From Rhodococcus rhodochrous (lineage in GTDB: Bacteria > Actinomycetota > Actinomycetes > Mycobacteriales > Mycobacteriaceae): a stretch of 64,000 nucleotides of DNA. Under the pieces are notes generated by a model. The model was not told the origin of the DNA. It saw only the letters and a program-made list of their open reading frames with translations, and searched no databases. The position numbers and the translations under genes were made by a program. The DNA is taken from positions 2,728,001-2,792,000 of the forward strand of contig NZ_CP027557.1 of assembly GCF_014854695.1 (NCBI RefSeq), given 5' to 3'. Position 1 is the first letter of the stretch; every line of letters begins with the position of its first letter. Positions 43,372 through 51,339 of the stretch are shown here, piece by piece.

Positions 43372-43389
43372 TATCTTAGCGCTAAGGTA
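43372..43389. promoter_or_regulatory. Near-perfect palindromic operator before ridA
   Basis: TATCTTAGCGCTAAGGTA differs from the perfect 18-bp site by one base. It is located 36 bp upstream of the minus-strand ridA start and would control ridA and possibly marR. Confidence 0.78.
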
Positions 43390-43517
43390 AGTGTGGTGCC
43401 AGGGTCGAATCATCCTTGGAAGGAGTCGGTATCGGAATCCGTCGCGGACGTCAGCTCAGTGCGCCGACACTCTTACCGGTCAGCGTCACGCGACCGCCAG
43501 TACAGATGCACCGGCAA

Positions 43518-43916
43518 CTACCGAGTCGCGAGGACCGATCGGGCATGGTTGAGCACGGTGTTCAGTGCGCGTTCGGCGGCGGCGCGATCGGACGGGTCGA
43601 CGGCATCCCAGATACCGGACGTCAGCTCCTCGATGCGATGTTCGATCCTCGCCACGGTATCTTGTCCGGATGCGCTGAGCCGGTCGTCGCGGACCAGCCC
43701 GCGAGCGATCAGGGAATCGACGACCTCCGCAGTGTCCGGTGCGTAGGTGGTGTTGTGGAGCAGCGCGGCGAGAGTCCGCGAACCGTCGGATCGTTCGGCG
43801 AGGCGCAGTGCGACCCACTGTGTCTCGACCAGGTCCTCGTCGGCAAGGGCTACGGCCAGCAGAGCGTTGAGGGCCTTCTCGGTGCGGCCGATGAGTTGTG
43901 GTCCGAAAGCGATCAT
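43518..43916 (-). CDS. MarR-like winged-helix protein
   Basis: Protein of 132 residues with the all-helical plus wing pattern of MarR regulators (ALADEDLVETQWVALRLAER, then VDSLIARGLVRDDRLSASGQ). GGAGGG precedes the ATG. A perfect 20-bp palindrome lies 39 bp upstream and is its likely operator. It diverges from a small gene and an alpha/beta hydrolase-like gene, which it may control. Confidence 0.75.
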   Translation of the reverse strand: MIAFGPQLIGRTEKALNALLAVALADEDLVETQWVALRLAERSDGSRTLAALLHNTTYAPDTAEVVDSLIARGLVRDDRLSASGQDTVARIEHRIEELTSGIWDAVDPSDRAAAERALNTVLNHARSVLATR

Positions 43917-43954
43917 GGTTCCCTCCGCGAGTGTCGTTGTGCGGACAGCGCAGC

Positions 43955-43974
43955 ACCTCGAGTCGACTCGAGGT
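43955..43974. promoter_or_regulatory. Perfect 20-bp palindrome between divergent genes
   Basis: ACCTCGAGTCGACTCGAGGT is self-complementary over all 20 bases. It sits 39 bp before the MarR-like gene and 112 bp before the divergent small gene. A MarR dimer operator is the simplest reading. Confidence 0.65.
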
Positions 43975-44085
43975 CAACCGTCGGGACCGATGAGATCGGG
44001 GAGTTGTACCGGTCTGTCCGAGTAACACCGATCCGCGTCACCGAAGCGGACGGGACCGAATCCCGATCGAGAAGGAGCCGAGATC

Positions 44086-44205
44086 ATGGGACAGGCACAA
44101 CACACCACAAGGGCCACCGAGGACGTGATCGACCGGTTCGACCGGGCGTTCCGCTACTCGAAGACCGCACCGACCGTCGCCGCACTGGAGGTTGAGCGGC
44201 AGTGA
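44086..44205 (+). CDS. 39-residue small protein coupled to a hydrolase-like gene
   Basis: A short frame from ATG 44086 (AAGGAG 8 bases earlier) to TGA 44203-44205. It contains TRATEDVIDRFDRAFRYSKT and ends in AALEVERQ. It probably forms one amphipathic helix. The stop overlaps the GTG of the next gene (GTGA), which supports real translation. The family is not recognised. It may be a leader peptide, a small partner or a stabiliser of the downstream protein. Confidence 0.6.
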   Translation: MGQAQHTTRATEDVIDRFDRAFRYSKTAPTVAALEVERQ

Positions 44206-45047
44206 CCACCGTCAGCGCCAACGGGGTCGACCTCGGCGTCGAGTTCTTCGGCGACGACGACGCTCCACTCGTCCTGCTCGTCGGCGGGACGACGATGCTC
44301 TCGTGGCCCGACGAACTGTGTGAGCGGCTCGCGGCGGGTGGGCGTCATGTCGTGCGGTACGACCTGCGGGATTGCGGAGAGTCGACGACGAAGGACCCGG
44401 ACGCGCCCGGCTACACCCTGCGCGACCTCGCCGACGACGCGGCAGCCCTCGTCGATGCGCTCGATGGCAGGCCGGCGCATATCGCGGGCATCGGTGTCGG
44501 CGGCATGGTCGCCCAGGTCGCTGCGCTCGACCATCCCGCCACGTTCCGGGCCCTGACTCTGGTCGGGACGCGTCCGGTCGCCCCGGGCCCGTGCGACCGC
44601 GACCTTCCCGATCACGACGCAGCGACGATGAAGCGCATGTTCGCACTTCCGATGCCCGAGTGGGCCGATCGCACGGCCGTGGCAGAGTTCGCCGCTGCCC
44701 GCGCAGCAGTCCTCGGCGACGATCCGGTCGCCGCGCGCGCGGTCGCCGAGCGCATCTGGGACCGCACACCGAACGATCAACCGTCGGCCCACTCCGCGAA
44801 TCAGCTCGGGATGGTCTTCTCCAGGCTCGATTGCACGCCCCGTTGGCGAGAACGCTTGCCCGAGGTCGGTATCCCGGCCCTCGTCGTGCACGGTCGCCGG
44901 GATGCGTTCTTCCCCGTCGGCAACGGAGAAGCCATCGCACGCGAGATCCCGGGAGCGCGGTTGCTCGTCCTGGGCGATGCCGGCACCGCGGTCCCCGTTG
45001 CGGCGGTCGACGAGATCGCCGCGGCGATGCTCACGTTGGATCGGTAG
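44202..45047 (+). CDS. Alpha/beta-hydrolase-fold protein lacking catalytic Ser and His
   Basis: Protein of 281 residues with a clear fold match to aclacinomycin-methylesterase-like hydrolases (VVRYDLRDCGESTTKDPDAP and RRDAFFPVGNGEAIA). At the nucleophile elbow, usually GxSxGG, the sequence is GIGVGGMVAQ, so Ser is Gly. Where the catalytic His is expected (GAGH), the sequence is GDAGTAVP. Only the acid Asp seems present. It is probably not a classical hydrolase; binding, sensing or non-hydrolytic chemistry are options. Confidence 0.82.
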   Translation: MTTVSANGVDLGVEFFGDDDAPLVLLVGGTTMLSWPDELCERLAAGGRHVVRYDLRDCGESTTKDPDAPGYTLRDLADDAAALVDALDGRPAHIAGIGVGGMVAQVAALDHPATFRALTLVGTRPVAPGPCDRDLPDHDAATMKRMFALPMPEWADRTAVAEFAAARAAVLGDDPVAARAVAERIWDRTPNDQPSAHSANQLGMVFSRLDCTPRWRERLPEVGIPALVVHGRRDAFFPVGNGEAIAREIPGARLLVLGDAGTAVPVAAVDEIAAAMLTLDR

Positions 45048-45051
45048 TTGC

Positions 45052-45453
45052 TCACGCGGACCAGGACCGCCAGCGCAGCCTGTCGATGGTGATCACCGGT
45101 CCCGGTGGTCGTTTCGCCTGGTACTGCGAGTATTTGCGGACGAGCGCGTCGATGCCCGCAGTTCCCTCGGGAGTATCGGCGTCGTGGGCCGTGGCGATGC
45201 CGTCGATGCGGACCCACCACAGCTGCGACCAGTCGTCGCTGTAGTGGTCGACGAGCACGCACACCCGCGGGTTCTCTGCGATGTCGGCGAGGCGACGTAG
45301 ACGCCGGGTGGATTTGGGTTTGTCGTCGACGCAGGTGTGGATCACGTCGCCGTCGAGGGCGAACACGATCGGAACGAGGTGCGGCTCGCCCGATCCGTCG
45401 GCGGTGGCGAGGCGGGCCACGCGGGCATCGGCGACACTGCGACGGACATCCAT
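45052..45453 (-). CDS. PPOX-class (F420-type) pyridoxamine-oxidase-fold protein
   Basis: Protein of 133 residues from the ATG at 45453. VADARVARLATADGSGEPHL, VPIVFALDGDVIHTCVD, KPKSTRRLRRLADIAENPRV and SQLWWVRIDGIA match the split-barrel family whose mycobacterial members bind F420 or FMN. The substrate is unknown. It follows the DNA ligase gene by about 22 bp on the same strand. Confidence 0.87.
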   Translation of the reverse strand: MDVRRSVADARVARLATADGSGEPHLVPIVFALDGDVIHTCVDDKPKSTRRLRRLADIAENPRVCVLVDHYSDDWSQLWWVRIDGIATAHDADTPEGTAGIDALVRKYSQYQAKRPPGPVITIDRLRWRSWSA

Positions 45454-45475
45454 GCGCCTCACGGTAACCGGACGG

Positions 45476-46444
45476 TCAGTGGCGGCCGGGCAGATCGACC
45501 TCCGGCACCGTCTTGTCGGTGCGTAGTCCTCGCCAGCTCGGATGCCGGAGGCTTCCGCCTGCGTACTCCCGGTACTCGACCTCTCCGACGAGGATGGGTT
45601 CCACCCAGTGGGCTCTGTGGGTCTCCCGTGCCGGCGGCGCAACTGCCAGCGGGGTCGTCGGTCGCTCCAAGGGACGCAGCTGCGATCGCAACTCACGTCT
45701 GGTCGCAGCGGTGAACCCCGTCCCGACCCGGCCGATGAACACCAACCGTTCCTCGTCGTCGTGGGCGCCGAGCAGCAGTGAACCGATGCCGCCGGCGGCC
45801 TTGCCGGATCCGGGGAGCCACCCGACGACGACCACCTCGGTGTTCCGACGCAGCAGCGTCTTGATCCAGCCGTCGCTGCGGGTCCCGGGTAGATACGGTG
45901 CGTCCGGGTCCTTGGCGACGATCCCTTCGAGGCCGTGTTCGCGCGCGACCGTGAGCATGGTCGGTGCGTCGACATCGGTCCAGTAGGGCGACAGCTGAAC
46001 CCGCGGTCCGGGGACGATCAGATCGTCGAGGACGGCCCGGCGCTCCAGATAGGACAACTCCGTCGTGGACTGTCCGTCGAGAGCGAGGACGTCGAACAGG
46101 TAGATCAGGACCGGTAGCTCGGCACGTAGCTCCTCGGTGGGGCGGTGGACGTGCATGCGGCGCTGCAACCGGGCGAAGGAGGGCCGACCCTCGGCGTCGA
46201 GGGTGACGATCTCACCGTCGACGATGCAGTCCCGGCCGTCCGTCGCAGTGGTGAGCGGGCGGGGGAGTTCGGGGAAGCTCCGGGTGATGTCGTTGCCGGT
46301 GCGGCTGGTCAGCCGGCACTGCCCGTCGGCCACCGTGGCGAGGGTGCGCTGGCCGTCCCATTTCATCTCGAACGCCCAGTTCCCGGTCGGCGGCGGACCG
46401 AGGGTCGCCAGCATCGGGGACAGTTCCGTCGTCGTGGAGGGCAT
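45476..46444 (-). CDS. ATP-dependent DNA ligase (LigD-ligase-domain type)
   Basis: Protein of 322 residues. The nucleotidyl-transfer Lys28 is in FEMKWDGQRTLA; other motifs are IVDGEIVTLD (III), LIYLFDVLALDG (IIIa), GLEGIVAKDPDAPYLPGTRS (IV) and WIKTLLRRNTEVVVVGW (V). The C-terminal OB domain follows. It is a stand-alone ligase like the ligase domain of LigD or LigC, used in end-joining or repair. No Ku or primase gene is adjacent. Confidence 0.92.
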   Translation of the reverse strand: MPSTTTELSPMLATLGPPPTGNWAFEMKWDGQRTLATVADGQCRLTSRTGNDITRSFPELPRPLTTATDGRDCIVDGEIVTLDAEGRPSFARLQRRMHVHRPTEELRAELPVLIYLFDVLALDGQSTTELSYLERRAVLDDLIVPGPRVQLSPYWTDVDAPTMLTVAREHGLEGIVAKDPDAPYLPGTRSDGWIKTLLRRNTEVVVVGWLPGSGKAAGGIGSLLLGAHDDEERLVFIGRVGTGFTAATRRELRSQLRPLERPTTPLAVAPPARETHRAHWVEPILVGEVEYREYAGGSLRHPSWRGLRTDKTVPEVDLPGRH

Positions 46445-46548
46445 GTCCCGAGTCTGCGGTACGGGGCCGGGACGGGACCGGAGAATGCGCGGTCTCGTCC
46501 GTCGGTGCGTCCCTCGCGCCGCGACCCGGGCCGTGCGAGGCTGACGTC

Positions 46549-47484
46549 ATGACGCGTGCCGCGACGCAGAACATGACCCTCGTTCCCGGAGGCACGTTCT
46601 GGATGGGGTCCGAGGACTTCTATCCGGAGGAGCGACCGGTCCACCAGGTGACGGTCGACGGGTTCTGGATGGACACGCACCCGGTGACCGTCGCCGAGTT
46701 CCGGCGCTTCGTGAAGGACACCGGATACGTCACCACCGCGGAAGTCGCGCCGGACCCCGCCGATTATCCCGGCGCCGATCCGTCCCTGCTCGTGCCTGGC
46801 TCGCTCGTGTTCACGCCTCCTCCGGGGCCGGTACCGCTCGACGACTACACGAGGTGGTGGTCGTTCGTCCCGGGTGCCGACTGGCGCCATCCCGAGGGAC
46901 CGGGCAGTTCCGTCGGCGGGCGGGAACGGCATCCCGTCACCCACGTGTCGTGGTTCGATGCCCGCGCCTACGCCGAGTGGGCCGGCAAGGAGCTGCCGAC
47001 GGAGGCGGAATGGGAGTTCGCCGCCCGCGGCGGACTCGACCGCACGGCCTTCACATGGGGGGACGAACACGAACCGAAAGGCCGACCCGGCGGGAACGTC
47101 TGGCAGGGCGAGTTCCCGTGGCAGAACCTCGAAACGGACGGATTCGCCGGAACCTCACCTGTCGGACACTTCCGGCCGAACGGATACGGGCTCCACGACA
47201 TGGCGGGCAACGTGTGGGAGTGGACCGCCGACTACTTCACCGCGAACCATGCTTCGAGCAGTAAGAACGTCGCGCCGGCGTCGTCGTGCTGCATCCCGAC
47301 GAATCCCCGTGTCGACAAGGCCGAACACGATCCGCGCGAGGCGTATCCGCGCCGTGTCATCAAGGGCGGATCGCATCTGTGCGCCCCGAACTACTGCCTG
47401 CGGTACCGACCCGCGGCCCGCCAGGGTGACACCGAGGAGACCGCGACGTGCCATATCGGATTCCGCTGCATCATTCGCCCGTAA
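46549..47484 (+). CDS. Formylglycine-generating enzyme (sulfatase-modifying)
   Basis: Protein of 311 residues of the FGE-sulfatase/SUMF1 fold: LVPGGTFWMGSEDFYPEERP at the N-terminus, HPVTHVSWFDARAYAEWAG, LPTEAEWEFAARGG, GNVWEWTADYF, and near the end GGSHLCAPNYCLRYRP, with the two Cys that bind copper in active FGE. It turns the Cys of CxPxR in sulfatases into formylglycine. The arylsulfatase gene begins 88 bp downstream and is the likely client. Confidence 0.93.
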   Translation: MTRAATQNMTLVPGGTFWMGSEDFYPEERPVHQVTVDGFWMDTHPVTVAEFRRFVKDTGYVTTAEVAPDPADYPGADPSLLVPGSLVFTPPPGPVPLDDYTRWWSFVPGADWRHPEGPGSSVGGRERHPVTHVSWFDARAYAEWAGKELPTEAEWEFAARGGLDRTAFTWGDEHEPKGRPGGNVWQGEFPWQNLETDGFAGTSPVGHFRPNGYGLHDMAGNVWEWTADYFTANHASSSKNVAPASSCCIPTNPRVDKAEHDPREAYPRRVIKGGSHLCAPNYCLRYRPAARQGDTEETATCHIGFRCIIRP

Positions 47485-47498
47485 CAGGGCAGGTTTCA

Positions 47499-47510
47499 CC
47501 CTGATCAGGG
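47499..47510. promoter_or_regulatory. 12-bp palindrome before the arylsulfatase gene
   Basis: CCCTGATCAGGG is a perfect palindrome between the FGE and arylsulfatase genes, 62 bp before the arylsulfatase start. It could be an operator, for example for sulfur control; this is a weak inference. Confidence 0.25.
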
Positions 47511-47572
47511 GTGTGTGCGGCCCGATACCGGTGGTGTACTGGGAACGGATGGGGTGAGAAGAGGCATCCACC

Positions 47573-49900
47573 ATGAGCCAGGATCTGCGTCCGGATCCGA
47601 TCCCGGGCGGAGAAACTCTGCCGTTCCCACCGGTGCCGTCGGGAAGCATCGCAGGACGGACCATGCAGGAATCGGTCTACAGCCCACGCGCACAACACCG
47701 TCGCCTTCCCGACGACGCCCCGAATATCCTGGTCGTCCTCATCGACGACGCGGGCCCCGGTCTGCCGAGCGCATTCGGCGGCGAGGTGAGCACACCGACC
47801 CTCGATCGCCTGCTCGACGAAGGCATCAGCTACAACCGCTTCCACACCACGGCGATGTGCTCGCCCACCCGCGCATCGTTGTTGACCGGACGCAATCATC
47901 ACCGCGTCGGAAACGGGCAGATCGCCGAACTCGCCAACGACTGGGACGGATATTCCGGGCACATCCCGAAATCGAGCGCCACCGGGGCCGAGGTGCTGCG
48001 CCACTACGGTTACACCACAGCGGCTTTCGGCAAGTGGCACAACACTCCTGCGGAGGAGACCACCGCAGCGGGTCCCTTCGACAACTGGCCCACCGGAGTC
48101 GGTTTCGACTACTTCTACGGTTTCCTCGCCGGCGAGGCGTCGCAGTACGAGCCGAATCTCGTCCGCAACACCACCGTCGTCCTGCCCCCGAAGAGTCCCG
48201 AGGAGGGCTACCACCTCAGTGAGGACCTCGCCGACGACGCGATCGGCTGGTTGCGCCGCCACAAGGCACTCGATCCGTCCCGGCCGTTCTTCATGTACTG
48301 GGCCAGCGGGTGCCTGCACGGGCCGCACCACATCATGAAGCCGTGGGCCGACCGGTATGCGGGCAAATTCGACGACGGATGGGACGCCTACCGCGAGCGC
48401 GTGTTCGAGCGGGCCAAGGAGAAGGGCTGGATCCCGCCGGAGGCCGAACTCACCGAGCGGCACCCCACCATGACGGCGTGGGACGACATCCCCGACGACG
48501 AGAAGCCCTTCCAGCGTCGTCTCATGGAGGTCGCGGCCGGATACGCCGAACACTGCGACGTCCAGGTGGGGCGGCTGTTCGACGAACTCGACCGGCTGGG
48601 CTACCGCGACAACACCCTGGTCTTCTACATCTGGGGCGACAACGGGTCGTCCGGTGAAGGCCAGAACGGCACCATCAGCGAACTGCTCGCGCAGAACGGG
48701 ATCCCCACGACCACGGCCCAGCACATCGCGGCGCTCGACGAGCTCGGCGGACTCGATGTTCTCGGCTCGCCGAAGACCGACAACATGTATCACGCAGGGT
48801 GGGCCTGGGCGGGCAGCACGCCCTACAAGGGCATGAAGCTTCTCGCGTCCCATCTCGGGGGAACCCGCAATCCCATGGTGGTGCGCTGGCCTGCGCGCAT
48901 CACGCCGGATCGCGCCCCTCGCACCCAGTTCCTGCACTGCAACGACCTGGTGCCTACCTTCTACGAGCTGCTGGGCATCGCACCGCCGCGGATCGTCGAC
49001 GGGATTCCGCAGGATCCGATCGACGGCGCGGGTTTCGCCCGGACCTTCGTGGACCGTGACGCGCCGGCGGGTAAACTCACCCAGTACTTCGAGGTCATGG
49101 GCAGCCGAGCGATCTACCACGACGGATGGATGGCGTCGGCTTTCGGTCCCCGCGCACCGTGGTTGCCCGGTCTGCCCGGCGGGATCCGCGATTGGAGCCC
49201 GGACGACGACACCTGGGAGCTCTACAACCTCGACGAGGACTGGACGCAGAACCGCGACCTCGCCGAGCAGTACCCCGAGAAGTTGGCCCAGATGCGGGAG
49301 ATGTTCGCGATCGAAGCAGCCAAGAACAACGCTCTTCCCATCGGTGGGGGGCTCTGGGTCGCGGCGATCCATCCGGAGCAACGCATCACCACGCCGTACA
49401 CGAGTTGGGATTTCACCGGCGACGTCACCCGTATGCCCGAATTCTGTGCTCCTGCACTGGGAAACAAGAACAACCGGGTCTGCATCGAGGTGACCTTCCC
49501 GGAGCGGGCGCACGGCGTCCTGTACGCGCTGGGGGCCAACGGTGGTGGTCTGACGTGCTTCGCGGACGACGGTTACCTCTGCTACGAGTACAACCTGTTC
49601 ATCCTGATGCGGACGAAGATGCGCTCGGAGAGCCGCGTCGCGCCCGGACACCACCTCGTCGAGGTGGTCACCAAGTACGCCGAAGCGCGCCCCGGTGGTC
49701 CGTTGAACGTCCGGATGTCCGTCGACGGGCAGTCGGTGGGGGAGACCGTCGTACCGGTCAGTGCGCCGTTGCTGTTCACGGCGAACGACTGCCTGGACAT
49801 CGGCACCTGCCTGGGTTCACCGGTCTCGCTCGACTACTTCGACCGCGCACCGTTCCCGTTCGACGGGAGCATCGACAGGATGACCGTCGAATACACCTGA
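47573..49900 (+). CDS. Arylsulfatase (formylglycine type)
   Basis: Protein of 775 residues. ILVVLIDDAGPGLPSAFGGE supplies the metal-binding Asp pair, and TTAMCSPTRASLLTGRNHHR holds the CxPxR motif with Cys96 to be converted to formylglycine. KWHN and DNGSSGEGQNG follow in the expected places. The large size and C-terminal beta-rich domain match the long actinobacterial AtsA-like enzymes. No signal peptide is seen, so it is probably cytosolic and used for sulfur supply from sulfate esters. GAAGAGG precedes the ATG. Confidence 0.93.
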   Translation: MSQDLRPDPIPGGETLPFPPVPSGSIAGRTMQESVYSPRAQHRRLPDDAPNILVVLIDDAGPGLPSAFGGEVSTPTLDRLLDEGISYNRFHTTAMCSPTRASLLTGRNHHRVGNGQIAELANDWDGYSGHIPKSSATGAEVLRHYGYTTAAFGKWHNTPAEETTAAGPFDNWPTGVGFDYFYGFLAGEASQYEPNLVRNTTVVLPPKSPEEGYHLSEDLADDAIGWLRRHKALDPSRPFFMYWASGCLHGPHHIMKPWADRYAGKFDDGWDAYRERVFERAKEKGWIPPEAELTERHPTMTAWDDIPDDEKPFQRRLMEVAAGYAEHCDVQVGRLFDELDRLGYRDNTLVFYIWGDNGSSGEGQNGTISELLAQNGIPTTTAQHIAALDELGGLDVLGSPKTDNMYHAGWAWAGSTPYKGMKLLASHLGGTRNPMVVRWPARITPDRAPRTQFLHCNDLVPTFYELLGIAPPRIVDGIPQDPIDGAGFARTFVDRDAPAGKLTQYFEVMGSRAIYHDGWMASAFGPRAPWLPGLPGGIRDWSPDDDTWELYNLDEDWTQNRDLAEQYPEKLAQMREMFAIEAAKNNALPIGGGLWVAAIHPEQRITTPYTSWDFTGDVTRMPEFCAPALGNKNNRVCIEVTFPERAHGVLYALGANGGGLTCFADDGYLCYEYNLFILMRTKMRSESRVAPGHHLVEVVTKYAEARPGGPLNVRMSVDGQSVGETVVPVSAPLLFTANDCLDIGTCLGSPVSLDYFDRAPFPFDGSIDRMTVEYT

Positions 49901-49926
49901 ACGCAGCTCTTCGAGCGCCTTACCGA

Positions 49927-49951
49927 CTCCGGGCGGTGGATCCGCCCGGAG
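49927..49951. terminator. Bidirectional terminator
   Basis: CTCCGGGCGG (49927-49936), loop TGGAT, CCGCCCGGAG (49942-49951): a perfect 10-bp stem between the convergent arylsulfatase and aldo/keto reductase genes. Confidence 0.8.
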
Positions 49952-49963
49952 CCGCGAGGTCTG

Positions 49964-50794
49964 TCAGTTGAACTCGTCCGGATGAGGTCCGGTGCGCAGA
50001 TCGCGATCGGCACCGGCGATGGTCGACATGTCCTCGTCGGTCAGCTCGAAGTCGAAGACCTCGAAGTTCTCCCGGATCCGGGACGGCGTGACGGACTTGG
50101 GGATGACGACGTTGCCGAGCTGCAGATGCCAGCGCAGCACCACCTGGGCCGGCGACTTGCCGGTGCGTCCGGCGATCGACGTGATCGCCTCGTCGTCCAG
50201 CACGGCGCCCTGGGCGAGCGGGCTCCATGCCTCGGTGGCGATGCCGTGCTCGGCGTGGAAGGCGCGCAGTTCGCTCTGCTGCAGACCGGGGTGCAGTTCG
50301 ATCTGGTTGATCGTCGGGACGAGCGAGCTGCCGTCCAGCAGGCGCTGGAGATGGGCGGGCTGGAAGTTCGACACGCCCGCAGCGCGGAGGCGTCCTTCCA
50401 CGACGAGGCGTTCGAGCGCACGCCAGGTGTCGGCATAGAGATCGCGGGCCGGAGTCGGCCAGTGGATCAGGTAGAGGTCGAGACGATCGAGGCCGAGCGC
50501 GGCAAGGCTGGTGTCGAAGGCGCGGAGGGTGGCGTCGTAACCCTGATCGGAGTTCCACACCTTCGTCGTGATGAACAGCTCGTCGCGGGACAGTCCGGAA
50601 TCCGCCAGCGCGCGGCCGACGCCGGCCTCGTTGCCGTAGGCCGCGGCGGTGTCGATGTGGCGATAACCGGTCTCGAGTGCGGCGCTGACGGCCGCGGTGG
50701 TCTCGTCCTCGGGGATCTGGAAGACGCCGAAGCCGAGCTGGGGGATCTCGACGCCGTTGTTCAGGGTGACGGTGGGGATCGTGGACGATGTCAC
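49964..50794 (-). CDS. Aldo/keto reductase
   Basis: Protein of 276 residues of the 2,5-diketo-gluconate-reductase-like AKR group: GFGVFQIPEDET, GYRHIDTAAAYGNEAGVGRA with the catalytic Asp and Tyr, ITTKVWNSDQGY with the Lys, LIHWPTPARDLYADTWRALE with the His, and VIPKSVTPSRIREN for NADPH binding. Start is GTG with AAGGAG upstream. The N-terminus borders a pseudogene zone. Confidence 0.92.
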   Translation of the reverse strand: MTSSTIPTVTLNNGVEIPQLGFGVFQIPEDETTAAVSAALETGYRHIDTAAAYGNEAGVGRALADSGLSRDELFITTKVWNSDQGYDATLRAFDTSLAALGLDRLDLYLIHWPTPARDLYADTWRALERLVVEGRLRAAGVSNFQPAHLQRLLDGSSLVPTINQIELHPGLQQSELRAFHAEHGIATEAWSPLAQGAVLDDEAITSIAGRTGKSPAQVVLRWHLQLGNVVIPKSVTPSRIRENFEVFDFELTDEDMSTIAGADRDLRTGPHPDEFN

Positions 50795-50834
50795 GAGGTG
50801 GTGCTCCTTCGGGGGTGTTCGCGTAGTTCGGGAT

Positions 50835-51014
50835 CAGAGCGGACGCGGCCAGGACGGCCCCGACGGCGTTGGGTGCCGTGTACCCGAATCCGGCGGATAT
50901 CACCATGCCGCCGAGCCAGGCGGCCAGAGCGTTGCCGAGATTGAAGGCACCGATGTTGGCGGCGGACGCCAGGGTCGGGGCGCCGTGCGCATGGTCGAGG
51001 ACGTGCTTCTGCAA
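50835..51014 (-). pseudogene. MFS transporter remnant (C-terminal helices only)
   Basis: Minus-strand reading from about 51014 gives LQKHVLDHAHGAPTLASAAN, then IGAFNLGNALAAWLGGMVIS and AGFGYTAPNAVGAVLAASAL, matching helices 10-12 of DHA1 drug-efflux MFS proteins. Everything upstream of this point is missing, and the homology stops where a MarR remnant begins on the other strand. The frame runs on out of phase into the aldo/keto reductase gene, so the end is also lost. It is a broken gene. Confidence 0.78.
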
Positions 51015-51252
51015 GGACCGCGGGTTGCTGTCGCGCTATCTGTGTCCCACCGATCGCCGCGGCATCTACACCGACGTCACCGACGCCGGCCGGCGCCTGC
51101 TCGAGGAGGCCCGGCCCACCCGCAACGCCGCCTTGCGGGAGGCGCTCGACGAAGCCGCGGCCGAACCCGTCCTCGCGCCGCTGGTCGACGCCATCCGGCA
51201 GTTGCAGGACGGTGATCGGCCGGATGCCGCAGGGGGCCCGGAACGACGCTGA
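51013..51252 (+). pseudogene. MarR regulator remnant (C-terminal part)
   Basis: Plus-strand frame from about 51013 reads KDRGLLSRYLCPTDRRGIYT, then DVTDAGRRLLEEARPTRNAA, and ends at the TGA 51250-51252. This is the wing and C-terminal helices of a MarR protein. The recognition helix and everything before it are absent. It directly abuts the MFS remnant. The pair looks like a divergent efflux-pump/regulator unit that lost both 5' halves. Confidence 0.78.
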
Positions 51253-51339
51253 CGGGGCCATCTCGCGGCGACGTCCTCCGCGCGCAGACCTCTCGGAACA
51301 GGTGAGATCACGCGGCCGGGTCGGGTATCGTCTCCCCTG

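Noticed and set aside
50835-51252. Transposon or insertion-sequence scar at the MFS/MarR junction
   Set aside because: No terminal inverted repeats, target duplication or transposase fragment could be seen; a simple deletion explains the join.
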